Below the pieces are notes generated by a model. That model made no database searches and was not told where the DNA came from. It saw only the letters and a program-made list of their open reading frames with translations. DNA of 64,000 nt from Sepiola atlantica (lineage: Eukaryota; Mollusca; Cephalopoda; Sepiida; Sepiolidae). Positions 53,915-64,000 of this stretch are shown in pieces (within the stretch, counting starts at the first letter, position 1; the number at the start of each line of letters is the position of its first letter). The translations under genes and the position numbers were made by a program. The stretch lies in NCBI GenBank assembly GCA_963556195.1, contig OY744517.1, positions 85,206,714 through 85,270,713 on the forward strand. Direction: 5' to 3'.

Positions 53915-54430
53915 TATACTAAAGCTGAGTTAACCAACGTTTGTTTCTCTAAAACCATTTCATATATATTTTAAACATGCAAACAACATGCTAAAATATT
54001 TCATTGTTTTGGGATTGAGTTATTGTTAGGACAACTAACGAAAAACGATTTACTTCCCTTGAACCATTTCGAAAAGTTAAGAGTTATCGCTGTTGGAAAT
54101 GGTCTTGCTGCTGGGAGAGAAAGTAAACAGACCACGACGTCTTCAGACTGTTAATATTTCAATTCGCATACAGCGGTCAATTAACTCATAATTTCATTAT
54201 GTGTTCAGTTTTAATAAATCTGTTAAACGTTACTGTTGATAGTTTATCCATTTTCTTTACAAGTTATTATTGATTATAACCTAAATTACGAGGTTATAAA
54301 AATTCTGTTTTTAAAAAATCCATTTAATTGTTCTAATTAGCCATAATTTTCAATTTACTCACCAAGTCACCAATCTCTTACCAAGTTTTTATCTAAAACT
54401 CTCACTATGTTGTTTGGCCAGCCTATTCTT
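53915..54430 (+). repeat. dispersed repeat D2, copy 2, interrupted
   Basis: 53915-54023 and 54302-54430 together match 2420-2650. The gap is filled by the LTR-like element at 54024-54301. Confidence 0.65.
54024..54301 (+). mobile_element. short LTR-like element, copy 2
   Basis: Begins TGTTAGGACAACTAAC and ends in the hairpin ATAACCT...AGGTTAT and AAAA, like 25290-25563 on the other strand. Internal TTTTAATAAATCTGTTAAAC is conserved. No clear target duplication here. Confidence 0.65.
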
Positions 54431-54759
54431 ATTTTATACGGTTGCTATCACTCTCGCTTCCATCACTCTTGTGTTCTCTGTTTATTCGTCAAAGGTAATA
54501 AAACCAGCTATGGAATAAAAGATTGGAATAGTCCATTATAAACAATAAGAAATATCACCACAGTATGAATACTTGTTGACCCATAGCTGGAAAGAAAATA
54601 GATAAAGAGAGAGAGAGAAAGAGAGAGAGGGGGGTATAGCAAACAGAAAGACTCACTTTTTCCTGATTCAAACTATCTAAACCGAACTCACTGGGTGACC
54701 CAAACGATTACATTTATTGTAATAAAATAAAAATATTGAGAGAGGGAAACTCTTTTTGG

Positions 54760-55085
54760 TTATTTAGTTTTGCGGGATATCAACATTTTGGGGGTAATTT
54801 AATGCTAAATCAAGTTATTTTTGTAAACTTCTTAGAATTTTCCAATAGTTATCTATGATATTCGCTTTAACCAGTGATTCATGATGTAAATTGATGTGTG
54901 TGCAACCGGATGCAGTTTTATGTCATATCCGGAATTGATTCTATTAAACACATGGATAGGAAGTTGACAGGTACTAATACTCCGGGTCAGAGTGGACATA
55001 GGAGCAATGATAACAAAGGGGTGACATCACAATCTCCATTGCTCCCCATTTGGGGTCTCAACACCAGATGCATATCAGTATAATT
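54760..55085 (+). repeat. family P, copy 3
   Basis: GGGATATCAACATTTTGGGG, then AACCGGATGCAGTTTTATGT, AGGTACTAATACTCCGGGTC, and GGAGCAATGATAAC match 16610-16870. A piece of the tRNA-SINE tail (ACCAGTGATTCATGATGTAA) is embedded at about 54871-54890. Confidence 0.65.
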
Positions 55086-55159
55086 CGAGGACAAGAAAAA
55101 CTTCTCTTTGCTTCAAGTTCTTAATATCTTCAAATATGTATTGATGGTGTTTCATAATT

Positions 55160-55275
55160 TTTTAGATGAGGATTGATAATTTGGATTATTGTTCTCATCT
55201 TGGATGTTATTCTCGCAACGTTTCGGTCGATGTAACCTCCGACCTTCTTCAGGTGCATCTGGTCAAACTCGGGAA
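55160..55275 (-). repeat. inverted-repeat arm, left
   Basis: Inverse of 55570-55690 over ~105 bp. On the minus strand it contains CACCTGAAGAAGGTCG, an ACAT-ending loop and CGACCGAAACGTTG. Confidence 0.85.
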
Positions 55276-55379
55276 TCTGTATGGAATTTCGAATGGAACC
55301 CTTTATTTAATCGACGAGGGTAGCTTGCCCTTGTTCCATCAGTTATGACATGGTAGAAGTATTAAACAATTTGTAATTG

Positions 55380-55490
55380 TACTCGTAGTATCGCCCGCAC
55401 TGAGGATTGAACCGTAACCTCCAAAAGACTGTCACTTAGAACTGATTATTACTTAGTACCTTATCTGTTATGCCACAGGTCCTTTGTTGA
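55380..55490 (-). mobile_element. tRNA-derived SINE inside the inverted repeat
   Basis: Minus strand: CCTGTGGCATAACAGATAAG (A-box-like), then GGAGGTTACGGTTCAATCCT (GGTTCAATCC is a perfect B box) and CAGTGCGGGCGATACTACGA. A related CAATCCCTGTGCTGGGCA end is at 15850-15870 on the minus strand. Confidence 0.65.
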
Positions 55491-55569
55491 CGGAATCAGA
55501 GCAAGCTACCTGCGTGGATTAAGTAAAAGGTTCTGTTCAAGATTTCCTACAGATTTTCGAGTTCGACAT

Positions 55570-55690
55570 TAAGATTCCAGAGTTTAACGAGATGCACCTG
55601 AAGAAGATCGAAGGTTACATCGGCCGAAACGTTGTAAGAATAATATACAAGATCGGAACAGTAGTCCGAATGATCCAAATAATACAAATG
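55570..55690 (+). repeat. inverted-repeat arm, right
   Basis: GATGCACCTGAAGAAGATCG and CGGCCGAAACGTTGTAAGAA; partner of 55160-55275. Confidence 0.85.
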
Positions 55691-55694
55691 TATC

Positions 55695-55805
55695 CATGGT
55701 GTTTGCATTAACCAGTTATTCATGGTGTAAATATATGTGTATACAACCGGATGCAGTTTCATGTGATTCTATTAAAGACATGGGTGGGACCCAGACAGGT
55801 ACTAC
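55695..55805 (+). repeat. family P, partial copy 4
   Basis: ACCAGTTATTCATGGTGTAA, ACAACCGGATGCAGTTTCAT and GACAGGTACTACCATTG match the copy at 54870-54980. Confidence 0.6.
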
Positions 55806-55967
55806 CATTGCTTTAAGTATAAAAATAATGAAAATAGAAAACTTTTTACGTAAATGACAAGTTTTAATATTGACACAGGGTAATTATTTCCATCTTTTCC
55901 TTAGTTATACCCGTTGTCTTTCTGTTGAGAGAAAGAAAGAGAGAGACCCAATATCACTGCAATATTT

Positions 55968-56120
55968 TGCAATGGTGTTTGCTGAAACTAGTTATTACTA
56001 GTGTGAATGTATTGGATTTAGTAGCCAGAGGTCAGCTGTCTGACCAGTTGAGCTAGAACTAAATAGACTTCAGAGGCTATAAATTTGGTGTATAAGCAGG
56101 CTGGGATATTCTAGTGTGCT
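55968..56120 (-). mobile_element. tRNA-derived SINE, copy 2
   Basis: On the minus strand TAGCTCAACTGGTCAGA (56055-56039) is a good tRNA A box, followed by CAGCTGACCTCTGGC and a decayed B box near ATTCACACTAG. Downstream GTTTCAGCAAACACCATTGC is shared with 53020-53170. Confidence 0.65.
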
Positions 56121-56736
56121 AAATGGATTGGTTGCTAGTCCATTAGTGGATATTCTAGTGTATAAATATTTCTTTATTCAAGGAAGAGTTTGCAGCAGCT
56201 AAGTGTCCTTTGAATTCTACAAAATGTATGCGTATATCTCACAGAATGAGACTAAGATTTGCCTTTGAAAATGTAGACATAACATGATTTTGACTTGTTT
56301 ATTATAAATTATCAACATGTTCAGTACACTGTTTGCATTCTGCTTACTTTTTCTCTAAAATAACATTATTTTTTTACATTTAGAACTCATGTATTTCCTA
56401 CATCGAAGTGTCTCTATTCCTTCGTTATTCCTTCGTTATTGCTATGTCATGTACTTTGGTCGTTTGCTCATGTTATTTTTGCCTGCGGACGAGCAATTCT
56501 TTTTACAACATCAAAAATAAGAAATTAGACAGAATGACAGAGGAGAACAATAAAATAGATAAAAATTCTGTTGAATTTACATTGAAACACCTGTTTCTGT
56601 CGGATCATTGAAGCTAAGACGCATAAAGATGGGAAATACCAGATGCTGTAAGTTTGGAAATACATGTTAAAAGCTAATTTCTCTGATACCCATGATAAAG
56701 GTAAGAATCTATCTCTCCTCTCTCTAGCTATGGCTG
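56121..56736. other. no recognised feature
   Basis: The 67-codon frame 56408-56611 has one hydrophobic segment and three Cys but no supporting evidence. Confidence 0.45.
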
Positions 56737-56749
56737 AAATAGTAGAGTA

Positions 56750-57140
56750 TTGATTTACTCCTCTCCAGGAGTTAGGCACAAGGTCAGTTTTTATCTTACT
56801 CCCACAAGTAAGATGTGACCCACGGTCGGGTCGGGAAAGTGGGGTTTGAAAAGCCAGTGCCCGAGAGGTGAGCACTCTGGCCATTAAAAATTGCCTGGGC
56901 AGCTCCGTCGGCATTCCCCTGTAGGGGCGCCTCAGGTAGTAAGCAATAAACTTACTCGTCCCCAAAGAGGGAAGGCTAAGCCTGGGAGGGTGGACCTCCT
57001 AGAACTGCACAGGACAGACCCATAGACTGGCGTAAATCAAGCCCCGAAGGCCAAGACAATACAAGTCTATGGGGTGCAGTATCCATCGGAACAGATACTA
57101 CACTTTGATCTTAGCCAAGAGGCCAAGTGACTATTTGCTT
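56750..57140 (-). mobile_element. U2-headed SINE type A, complete with 13-bp target duplication
   Basis: Perfect 13-bp direct repeats AAATAGTAGAGTA flank it (56737-56749 and 57141-57153). Minus-strand head: CACTTGGCCTCTTGGCTAAG (57128-57109), then ATCAAAGTGTAGTATCTGTT and the same CCCATAGAC/GTCTATGGG-type hairpin (partner ACCCATAGACT), body and tail ACCTTGTGCCTAACTCCTGG and AGTAAATCA. Identity with 40280-40625 over its full length makes the family boundaries clear. Confidence 0.9.
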
Positions 57141-57387
57141 AAATAGTAGAGTAGACTAGACTCAAGTCTTGATAAGGCAACCAGTCTAGGAGAAGGAAAT
57201 CTCTGAAATAACATTAGTCTCACTCCGTTTATCTTAGTATTTATTCCATTAATCGTGGATTTCTCCTTGTCACTGGATATAAGCAATGCTTGGTCAGGAA
57301 GAGTGCGGTTGAGGATTATGCAACCATTGCTTCATTATAAACTACTAGTCGTGCAGGCATTCTTTCAGAGATTATTCATTTCCTATC

Positions 57388-57390
57388 AAG

Positions 57391-57432
<42 letters not shown>
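57388..57432. repeat. (GA)n microsatellite
   Basis: (GA)n then GGGAGAGGGAGGG. Confidence 0.95.
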
Positions 57433-57434
<2 letters not shown>

Positions 57435-57849
57435 AAGGGGGATATACAATGTGAAAAGTGTGATGCATTACAAGTCATTCTTACAATTTATTACGAAAAA
57501 ATTATTCCATTTTCATTATTTTCCATCGTTAAGGCAATCCAGGTTACTCATACAAACTAATAACTTTTAAAGCGGAGGATTTGTTATCATGCGCAAGCAA
57601 AGGACCACTTTAAATATAAAATTGTTTTTAACGCCACTACGTAGCTACAGCAAAATAAATTGTTTTGGACTATTATAATAATTTCCAACGTTATTGATAA
57701 CATTTACCCATTTATTTATTTTTTTATTATTATCGCTTATATTTGAGTTCATGTTTTGAAACATGACGTAAATCATAAATATATGACGTCATGCCAAAGC
57801 TATAATTATTTTGTTAAGGTAATGTTTTAAGCACTGTTAATAAGAAAGT

Positions 57850-57917
57850 CCAAACAGGTCAATTGGTAGAACTTCAGACTGAAGATCTCAAGGTTTCGAT
57901 TTCAGTTTCTGGGCATG
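57850..57917 (+). pseudogene. tRNA-Phe-derived pseudogene or SINE head
   Basis: CAATTGGTAGAAC (D-arm-like), AGACTGAAGATCT (identical to the tRNA-Phe anticodon arm with GAA) and GGTTTCGATTTC (B-box-like) occur in tRNA order. Acceptor GTCCAAA can pair with TTTCTGGGC with one mismatch. About six bases of the T-arm are missing, so it is not a functional tRNA. No second copy with the same body was seen here. Confidence 0.65.
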
Positions 57918-58199
57918 GCATCTACTTTATCTGTTGGGAATTTATTATTTATTATTTACCATCAAAAACACACCCATTCTCCGGGCAGCTATTAATCTAG
58001 CTGTAACTTTATCTACAGATAAACAAAGAAACAATTTTCTTTTTAAATTTTGGTAATTTGGAGAAAAACAACAAAAAGATGATTGCTATGGTGTTATTTG
58101 ATATATACCAACGTTGAGATTTGATTTTGTATAAGCATAAAAATGAATTCCTCATAATGAAAGGAATACACGAAAAATCGGGGCGATTGTCAAGAATAA

Positions 58200-58745
58200 C
58201 CAACAGAAAAAGGGGTGAGAAAAAAACAAAAAATCAATAAATAACTGTTACCAAAGGCAATAAAGTTACTTTTCTACTTACCTGCCTATTTTTTTGTGTT
58301 TTAAAGGATTTGAAGGTGTTTTTGTTGCGTTTTAATAATTCGTCCCAATCTGATCGCATTACAGTTCTATTTTCAAAATTGCGTAAGCGAGCATCCCCGA
58401 AGTTTGTTTAATGAGTTTTTCGTCTTTTGAGGTGAAAAAACAAACAAATAGTCAACAAATAACTGTTACAAATGATTTAAAATTTACTTTCTACCAAATT
58501 GAAAGGAGAAAAGTACAAAAAAATCATCAGACTTCGTGGACGGTCAGCGATCAACTGTCAGCCATCTTTGTTTTTCAGTCTAACGTAATATATTTGACCG
58601 AACTTTTTAATTGAAATAAAAAACGCTCTAAAATACTTTAAAACAAAAACATTAGGCCGATGGGTAGAAAAGTAAGTTTTATTGCATACGGTAACAGTTA
58701 TTTGTTGACTTTTTGTATTTGCACCTCTTTTCTTTCTGTTGATTC
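58200..58745. mobile_element. long-TIR element (~545 bp)
   Basis: The first ~80 bp (CAACAGAAAAAGG..., AATAAATAACTGTTACC, AGTTACTTTTCTAC) and the last ~80 bp are inverted repeats. A third copy of the motif (GTCAACAAATAACTGTTAC, then CTTTCTACC) lies inside at 58451-58497. No transposase. Target duplication not clear. Confidence 0.7.
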
Positions 58746-60246
58746 AAAAGCGGAACGTCAATTAGTCAAATAAAATAATTATATATCCCTGAATGATTTA
58801 AAATAGTTACTTTGTGTTTTTCGCTTTTATTATTAAAAATATCAAAATTAAAAAAAACATAATGACGATTTTAAAAAAATATGAATCTACTTCTTTTTTT
58901 TTGCAATTTAAAAATTAACAACAAACTTTGTTAAATTTGTAGATTAACACCCTCAGCTAAATTATCTACCTCTTTTGAAAATGAGATTCTACTTTTTAGG
59001 GTAGTTCTAACTTATTAAGACAGTCAGCTAATATATATTTTTAACACTAACCCGAAGTCTGACTGGCAAGCTCGTACAACTACACGTAATCGCCTTAAAA
59101 GTAGACCCCCCCCCAAAAAAAAATCACGCACAGAATTTATCTCCAATAGCAAAAACAAAATGGTTCCTATCAATTTGCAAAGGAAGTAAGGATTAAGTCA
59201 TAGAGTGAATGCGGTATTTTGGTGAGAGTGTCTAGCGTAGAGTAAGTCCACAGTATTTTGGACAAAAGGTATGACTATCGACTCCACAAACAAAGATTTG
59301 TTGTTCATTCATAAGTGTCTTGTAAACACGGGACAAACACTTTTGTATTTATTCATGAAATAGATAAATATTAATATTTTTGGTAATTCCGATACAAATT
59401 TATTCATCTTTTATATAAGAAATTCGCTTGAGCGATGATGCTAAGCTTTTTTAAAAAAACAATAAAAAAGAAAAATTTGGTTTGGGCCTGGCGAGAGAGA
59501 GAGAGTCAGAGAGAGAGAGAGGAAGAAGAGGGAATGAGAGGGAGTGGAGCACTCACTTCGTTGCGTCGTTATATATTTTTTTTAATAAAGTAAATAAGGT
59601 TCATTTAAATGACCTTGACCTTCTTTGAAAATAAATGAATTTATACTTTTTTTTAATTAAATAACTTTAATTAATTATTTACTGTTAATATCGACGAAAC
59701 TATTACATATACATGGGAGAAATAGATACAACATAATTTTAAATCAATAACACCAAGCATTAGTTTATTATAGACTGGTTACAAAATAGATATGCAAATT
59801 AGAATTCCTAATTTGTGTGTAAGGGTGTTTTATCAGTACTATATATATCGTATTTAATAATACTATTTTATATTATTGATTCAAATAACACTCACCTATT
59901 TTGATGATAATATAAGAGCAATAAATGAAAAAGATTTTCGCATTTATTCATTTAGTTTATAAATGGAATATTCTCCATTTCTAAAAGAAGTTAAGACCAT
60001 GATATTTTGAAATGGGACAAATTCCGCACATCTAAAAAAATTGTGACTGACGGACAGATAAGATGCATACAAAGTAATCTTTAAAAGTTATTTGTACATT
60101 TTATCATGAATAGCAGATTCAAAAAATGCCCAGTGTGCTCACTGTTATTGCAATCGTTACTGGAGCATGGACAAATGTATTAAAAACATTCACAGTATTT
60201 TACGATATCACGGTAATAAATGTGTTCACTTTATACATGCTTATAT
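58746..60246. other. no recognised feature
   Basis: A+T-rich, with C9 at 59107 and (GA)n at 59492-59525. No supported gene. Confidence 0.5.
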
Positions 60247-60773
60247 TCTCTATATATAAAACTCAATGTCTGTGTGCTCGTGTAATGTTTGCATGTTCTC
60301 TATAGAAAAAAGTTTAGAGAATATACATAAAATCTAAAAGCGTATTCTTATGTAAAATTAACCGGGAAGACAATGGAAGTGTTTTCGAATCTCTAAGTGT
60401 ACCCCTAAAGGGACTATGAAGGAATAACATCCTTACAACTTTAAATATATCATATTTTTATGAAATTTGAAATCATGTGTATAACATTTTTTTTTTGGGG
60501 GGGGGGGGAAGATAATGGAACTGGTACCGAATCTTTACGTTACATTCTATGTGCTGAATATCTACAAGCCCCCCCCCGCCCCCATCTAAGTGATCCATGG
60601 AGGACAGAACCCCCTTATGAACATTTAAGCTTCTGTCAACTATATTAGGGGGCGAAACAGGAGGAGGGGTTATTAAAATCAAAGAAAGTAACATGGTGTA
60701 ATATGAGTATAGTGAAAAAGTATATAGTTGTGATTTTCATTCAATCCCGAGCAACGTCGGGTCTTCCTGCTAG
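60247..60773 (+). mobile_element. non-autonomous Helitron-like element (~527 bp)
   Basis: Starts TCTCTATATATAAAACTC and ends with hairpin CCCGA, GCAACG, TCGGG followed 8 nt later by CTAG and a T. A 5' TC, a 3' hairpin and CTRR before T are Helitron terminal rules, and no TIR or target duplication is seen. The base before the 5' TC is T rather than A. Interior has G- and C-runs and no Rep/helicase. A partial copy is at 52560-52915. Confidence 0.6.
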
Positions 60774-60874
60774 TTTGTTAAAAAGACAAAATGTGGAAAC
60801 TTGGTTACATTTTCTCACAATAACCCATGATATCACATATTCATATATTTCTAATATCGGAAATGTATTTCTGA

Positions 60875-61205
60875 CAGTATACAGTATGTTATATATTAAG
60901 CTGTTTTTTTCTTTTTTTAATGCTATTTTTTGTGCATATAATATTACTAAACAAGCAATTATTTAGTCCGTGGGGCTGGACATGAACAAAATGTACTACA
61001 GAGTGAAAAATGAGACTCGTACAGGTATAGTATAATACATTTCAGCATAATGTATCATGTTTTTATTGTAACGTCTAATTTTTCACTTTGTGGTATTCTT
61101 TGCTTATTTCCAGCCTTGCAGACTAAATAATCGCTTGTTTAGTAATATTATCCGTGCAAAAAATATCATGAGCTTAATACATAATATACTCTATATTGAT
61201 GTATT
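60875..61205. mobile_element. foldback (palindromic) element, ~330 bp
   Basis: The left half (ATTAAGCT, AATATTACTAAACAAGC, ATTATTTAGTC, GAGTGAAAAAT, TAGTATAATACATTTCAGC) is repeated inverted in the right half in the same order, with a centre near 61040. Arms of about 130-150 bp at roughly 80% identity would fold into one long hairpin. Fits a foldback MITE. Confidence 0.75.
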
Positions 61206-61569
61206 TACTAGATGAGTATCAACATGACCATTGATGTATGTTAAGGACAACCATTGTAATCAGTTTTAATATGTCTTGTATGAATGAATGAGTAATATGT
61301 GCCCTATTTTTGCTGTTTCCTTATGAAACCTGCTTCCATCATCTTTAGGGATGATGACTAAAAGATGAAGAAACTACACTTGCCTTATGTCCTCATTCCT
61401 GGAAAAGTTATCGTACATAGCTATTTACAATCATGGTGTATCATCTTACGTTTTAGCTTGAGGAAAATGTTTGTGCATCATGTAAAAATAAATGATTAAT
61501 CATACATGAATTTGTTCAAAGACAATAACTACTATAAAATATAAAGCCATCATTGTCCACAACTTTCTG
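61206..61569. other. no recognised feature
   Basis: Nothing supported. Confidence 0.5.
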
Positions 61570-61990
61570 TCAATGACCAGCAAAGTTCCGTATGTGGTCA
61601 AAGTACCAAACCTTTTGCCATTGAATCGAAACATTTTTGACAGGCTTCTTATCTTCATCAAAAGGCTCAAAACGAGGAACCTTCATGAAGTGCTGCATCG
61701 ATCAGAATAGATCATACTCAGATATAGCAATATCTAGACTTGTGGTAGAATTCTAAGACCATCCAATTCTTGAATCTTGTTGCTGGTCTCTATGACTGCA
61801 TCGACTCTGTATCGTTTTATTAAATCAAAGTGTTTTTTAACAAACAACATTTGGGTAATTTTCAACCAGGTTATCGTAGGCATGATCAAGTTGCTCTTGG
61901 TAAAGTTCAGTGTTCATGGTGTGACTGTTTGTTGACACGAATTAAAAATTGCAAGATTTTTTCTAAGTTCCACCAAACAAGAAATGAGAT
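61570..61990 (-). pseudogene. mariner-like transposase remnant
   Basis: Minus strand reads MNTELYQEQLDHAYDNLVEN, then after frame changes SLDIAISEYDLF, a stop in place of Arg, SMQHFMKVPRFEPFDEDKK and finally WQKVWYFDHI. This follows the last third of mariner transposases: ...SPDLAPSDYHLF-RSMQHFL...RF..YEDVK....ERWQKV. The DD34D third Asp region is degraded to SEYD. No terminal repeats recognised. Dead copy. Confidence 0.6.
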
Positions 61991-62028
61991 TCTTTCCAAA
62001 TTATTTTAACATGTTATCGTCAACCTAG

Positions 62029-63586
62029 TAGTTCGGTCATATGATTGCACATAGTTCGGTCGTATGATTGCACACAGTTCGGTCATATGATTGCGCACAG
62101 TTCGGTCATATGATTGCACATAGTCCGGTCATATGATTGCACACAGTTCGGTCATATGATTGCACACAGTTCGGTCATATGATTGCACACAGTTCGGTCA
62201 TATGATTGCACACAGTTCGGTCATATGATTGCACATAGTTCGGTCGTATAATTGCACACAGTTCGGTCATATGATTGCACACAGTTCGGTCATATGATTG
62301 CACATAGTTCGGTCGTATGATTACACACAGTTCGGTCATATGATTGCACACAGTTCGGTCATATGATTGCACATAGTCCGGTCATATGATTGCACACAGT
62401 TCGGTCATATGATTGCACACAGTTCGGTCATATGATTGCACACAGTTCGGTCATATGATTGCACACAGTTCGGTCATATGATTGCACACAGTTCGGTCAT
62501 ATGATTGTACATAGTTCGGCCGTATGATTGCACATAGTTCGGTCGTATGATTGCACATAGTTCGGTCATATGATTGCACACAGTTCGGTCATATGATTGC
62601 ACATAGTTCGGTCATATAATTGCACACAGTTCGGTCATATGATTGCACACAGTTCGGTCATATGATTGCACACAGTTCGGTCATATGATTGCACATAGTC
62701 CGGTCATATGATTGCACACAGTTCGGTCATATGATTGCACACAGTTCGGTCATATGATTGCACATAGTCCGGTCATATGATTGCACACAGTTCGGTCATA
62801 TGATTGCACACAGTTCGGTCATATGATTGCACACAGTTCGGTCATATGATTGCACATAGTTCGGTCGTATGATTGCACACAGTTCGGTCATATGATTGCA
62901 CACAGTTCGGTCATATGATTGCACATAGTTCGGTCGTATGATTGCACACAGTTCGGTCATATGATTGCACACAGTTCGGTCATATGATTGCACATAGTCC
63001 GGTCATATGATTGCACACAGTTCGGTCATATGATTGCACATAGTTCGGTCGTATGATTGCACACAGTTCGGTCATATGATTGCACACAGTTCGGTCATAT
63101 GATTGCACACAGTTCAGTCGTATGATTGCACACAGTTCGGTCATATGATTGCACACAGTTCGGTCATATGATTGCACACAGTTCGGTCATATGATTGCAC
63201 ATAGTCCGGTCATATGATTGCACACAGTTCGGTCATATGATTGCACACAGTTCGGTCATATGATTGCACACAGTTCGGTCATATGATTGCACACAGTTCG
63301 GTCATATGATTGTACATAGTTCGGCCGTATGATTGCACATAGTTCGGTCGTATGATTGCACATAGTTCGGTCATATGATTGCACACAGTTCGGTCATATG
63401 ATTGCACATAGTTCGGTCATATAATTGCACACAGTTCGGTCATATGATTGCACACAGTTCGGTCATATGATTGCACATAGTTCGGTCATATAATTGCACA
63501 CAGTTCGGTCATATGATTGCACACAGTTCGGTCATATGATTGCACACAGTTCGGTCATATGATTGCACAAAGTTCGGTCATATCAT
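62029..63586. repeat. 23-bp satellite, about 67 units
   Basis: Unit GTTCGGTCATATGATTGCAC plus ACA. Variants (TAGTTC/CAGTTC/TAGTCC, GTCGTATG, ATATAATT, TTGTACA) are phased: the block with TTGTACATAGTTCGGCCG occurs at 62505 and 63310, 805 bp or 35 units apart, with matching neighbours. Minus-strand frames of 65 codons (23-residue period, 69 = 3 x 23) are artefacts. Confidence 0.97.
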
Positions 63587-63788
63587 TCATTCAGGTGTAT
63601 TTATTAACTAGTTTCATTAAGTGTAATAGAATTTAAATTTTGTTTGTTCCTATATTTTATACTAAGAAACTCATTCTTTTATTTGACTCTTGAGAAAATA
63701 AATTCAAAAGTTTTCCCAAAACACCAAATCATGAGAAAACCAAAAAGAAAACATGGAATAATAACGCTATACATTATATTGAAATGTA
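63587..63788. other. no recognised feature
   Basis: Short A+T-rich gap. Confidence 0.5.
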
Positions 63789-64000
63789 TTATGTTAAACA
63801 GAACTTTTTTCAAAATTAAAAAAACAGTGTTCTTTTAATCTAAAATGACTGTCATTCAGAATACAAACCTAAAGACATAGTAAGAAAACTTTAATAATCT
63901 TAGTGTCTTTTCCATTTACACATTTTTATGTTAAACATAACTTTTTTGAAAATTAAAAATAAAGTGTTATTTTAATCTAAAATGACTGTCATTCAGAATA
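63789..64000 (+). repeat. 138-bp direct repeat, cut by window end
   Basis: TCTAAAATGACTGTCATTCA and its upstream ~45 bp (TATGTTAAACAKAACTTTTTT) occur at 63788-63862 and again at 63926-64000. Confidence 0.85.

Noticed and set aside
56408..56611. 67-codon frame with a hydrophobic start
   Set aside because: It resembles a signal peptide only superficially and has no further support.
57850..57917. Functional tRNA-Phe gene
   Set aside because: The T-arm is shortened and the acceptor stem has a mismatch.
62175..63177. Minus-strand frames with a 23-residue repeating peptide
   Set aside because: They arise because a 23-bp satellite unit shifts through all three frames without a stop; there is no start context or non-repeat coding sequence.

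Overview
The window looks like repeat-dense, gene-poor animal DNA, most probably from a mollusc and best matching an octopus-like cephalopod. The grounds are high A+T content, very many (TA)n, (TAA)n, (GAT)n and (GA)n microsatellites, several clades of decayed non-LTR retrotransposons, Penelope-like fragments with GIY-YIG remnants, hAT, mariner and Helitron-like DNA elements, and tRNA-derived SINEs. Organism assignment is inference. I found no intact host protein-coding gene. Two short minus-strand frames (104-412 and 39816-40077) resemble TM5-TM7 pieces of a class A GPCR and are the only candidates for host-derived coding sequence.

Layout. 0-3 kb: GPCR-like fragment and a 612-bp non-autonomous hAT with TIRs and 8-bp target duplications. 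3.1-6.4 kb: satellite of exactly 39 units of 83 bp with higher-order structure. 6.4-7.9 kb: RTE-like LINE pseudogene ending in a (GAT)n tail. 9-16 kb: a ~500-bp dispersed family, a modular ~165-bp repeat, and a jockey/CR1-like LINE remnant. 16-20.8 kb: a poly(A)-tailed retroposon, a candidate solo LTR, a compound 35/60-bp minisatellite, and a pair of U2-snRNA-headed SINEs split by a second hAT. 22.7-27.5 kb: RTE-like LINE remnants (one carrying a jockey/CR1-like insertion), a candidate CRE cluster, and a ~274-bp element with a 5-bp target duplication. 27.9-31 kb: two retroelements with hammerhead ribozyme motifs. 31.7-37.3 kb: the largest element, a 5' to 3' Tx1-like LINE with zinc-knuckle ORF1 and EN/RT ORF2, broken by stops and deletions. 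37.5-41 kb: U2-headed SINEs and a head-to-tail pair of hammerhead elements. 41.5-51 kb: minisatellites, RTE-like tail, two Penelope-like GIY-YIG remnants, a fifth hammerhead element and a LINE 3' end. 51-58 kb: TA-rich microsatellites, tRNA-derived SINEs, a 110-bp inverted repeat, and the best-preserved U2-headed SINE on the minus strand. 58-62 kb: a long-TIR element, a Helitron-like element, a ~320-bp foldback, and a mariner transposase remnant. 62.0-63.6 kb: a 23-bp satellite.

Two observations stand out. First, five copies of a tRNA-like retroelement each carry a 45-nt motif that fits the hammerhead ribozyme core, with palindromic stem III, a GUC or UA cleavage position and compensatory changes between copies; two of them sit head to tail with cleavage sites 354 nt apart, the architecture of a retrozyme. 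Second, a SINE family begins with the 5' end of U2 snRNA; two copies have clear target-site duplications (9 and 13 bp), and at two loci units lie head to tail. These elements do not form a pathway together; they record a layered history of insertion, visible where hAT split a U2-SINE, a jockey-like LINE split an RTE-like LINE, and a short LTR-like element split an older repeat.
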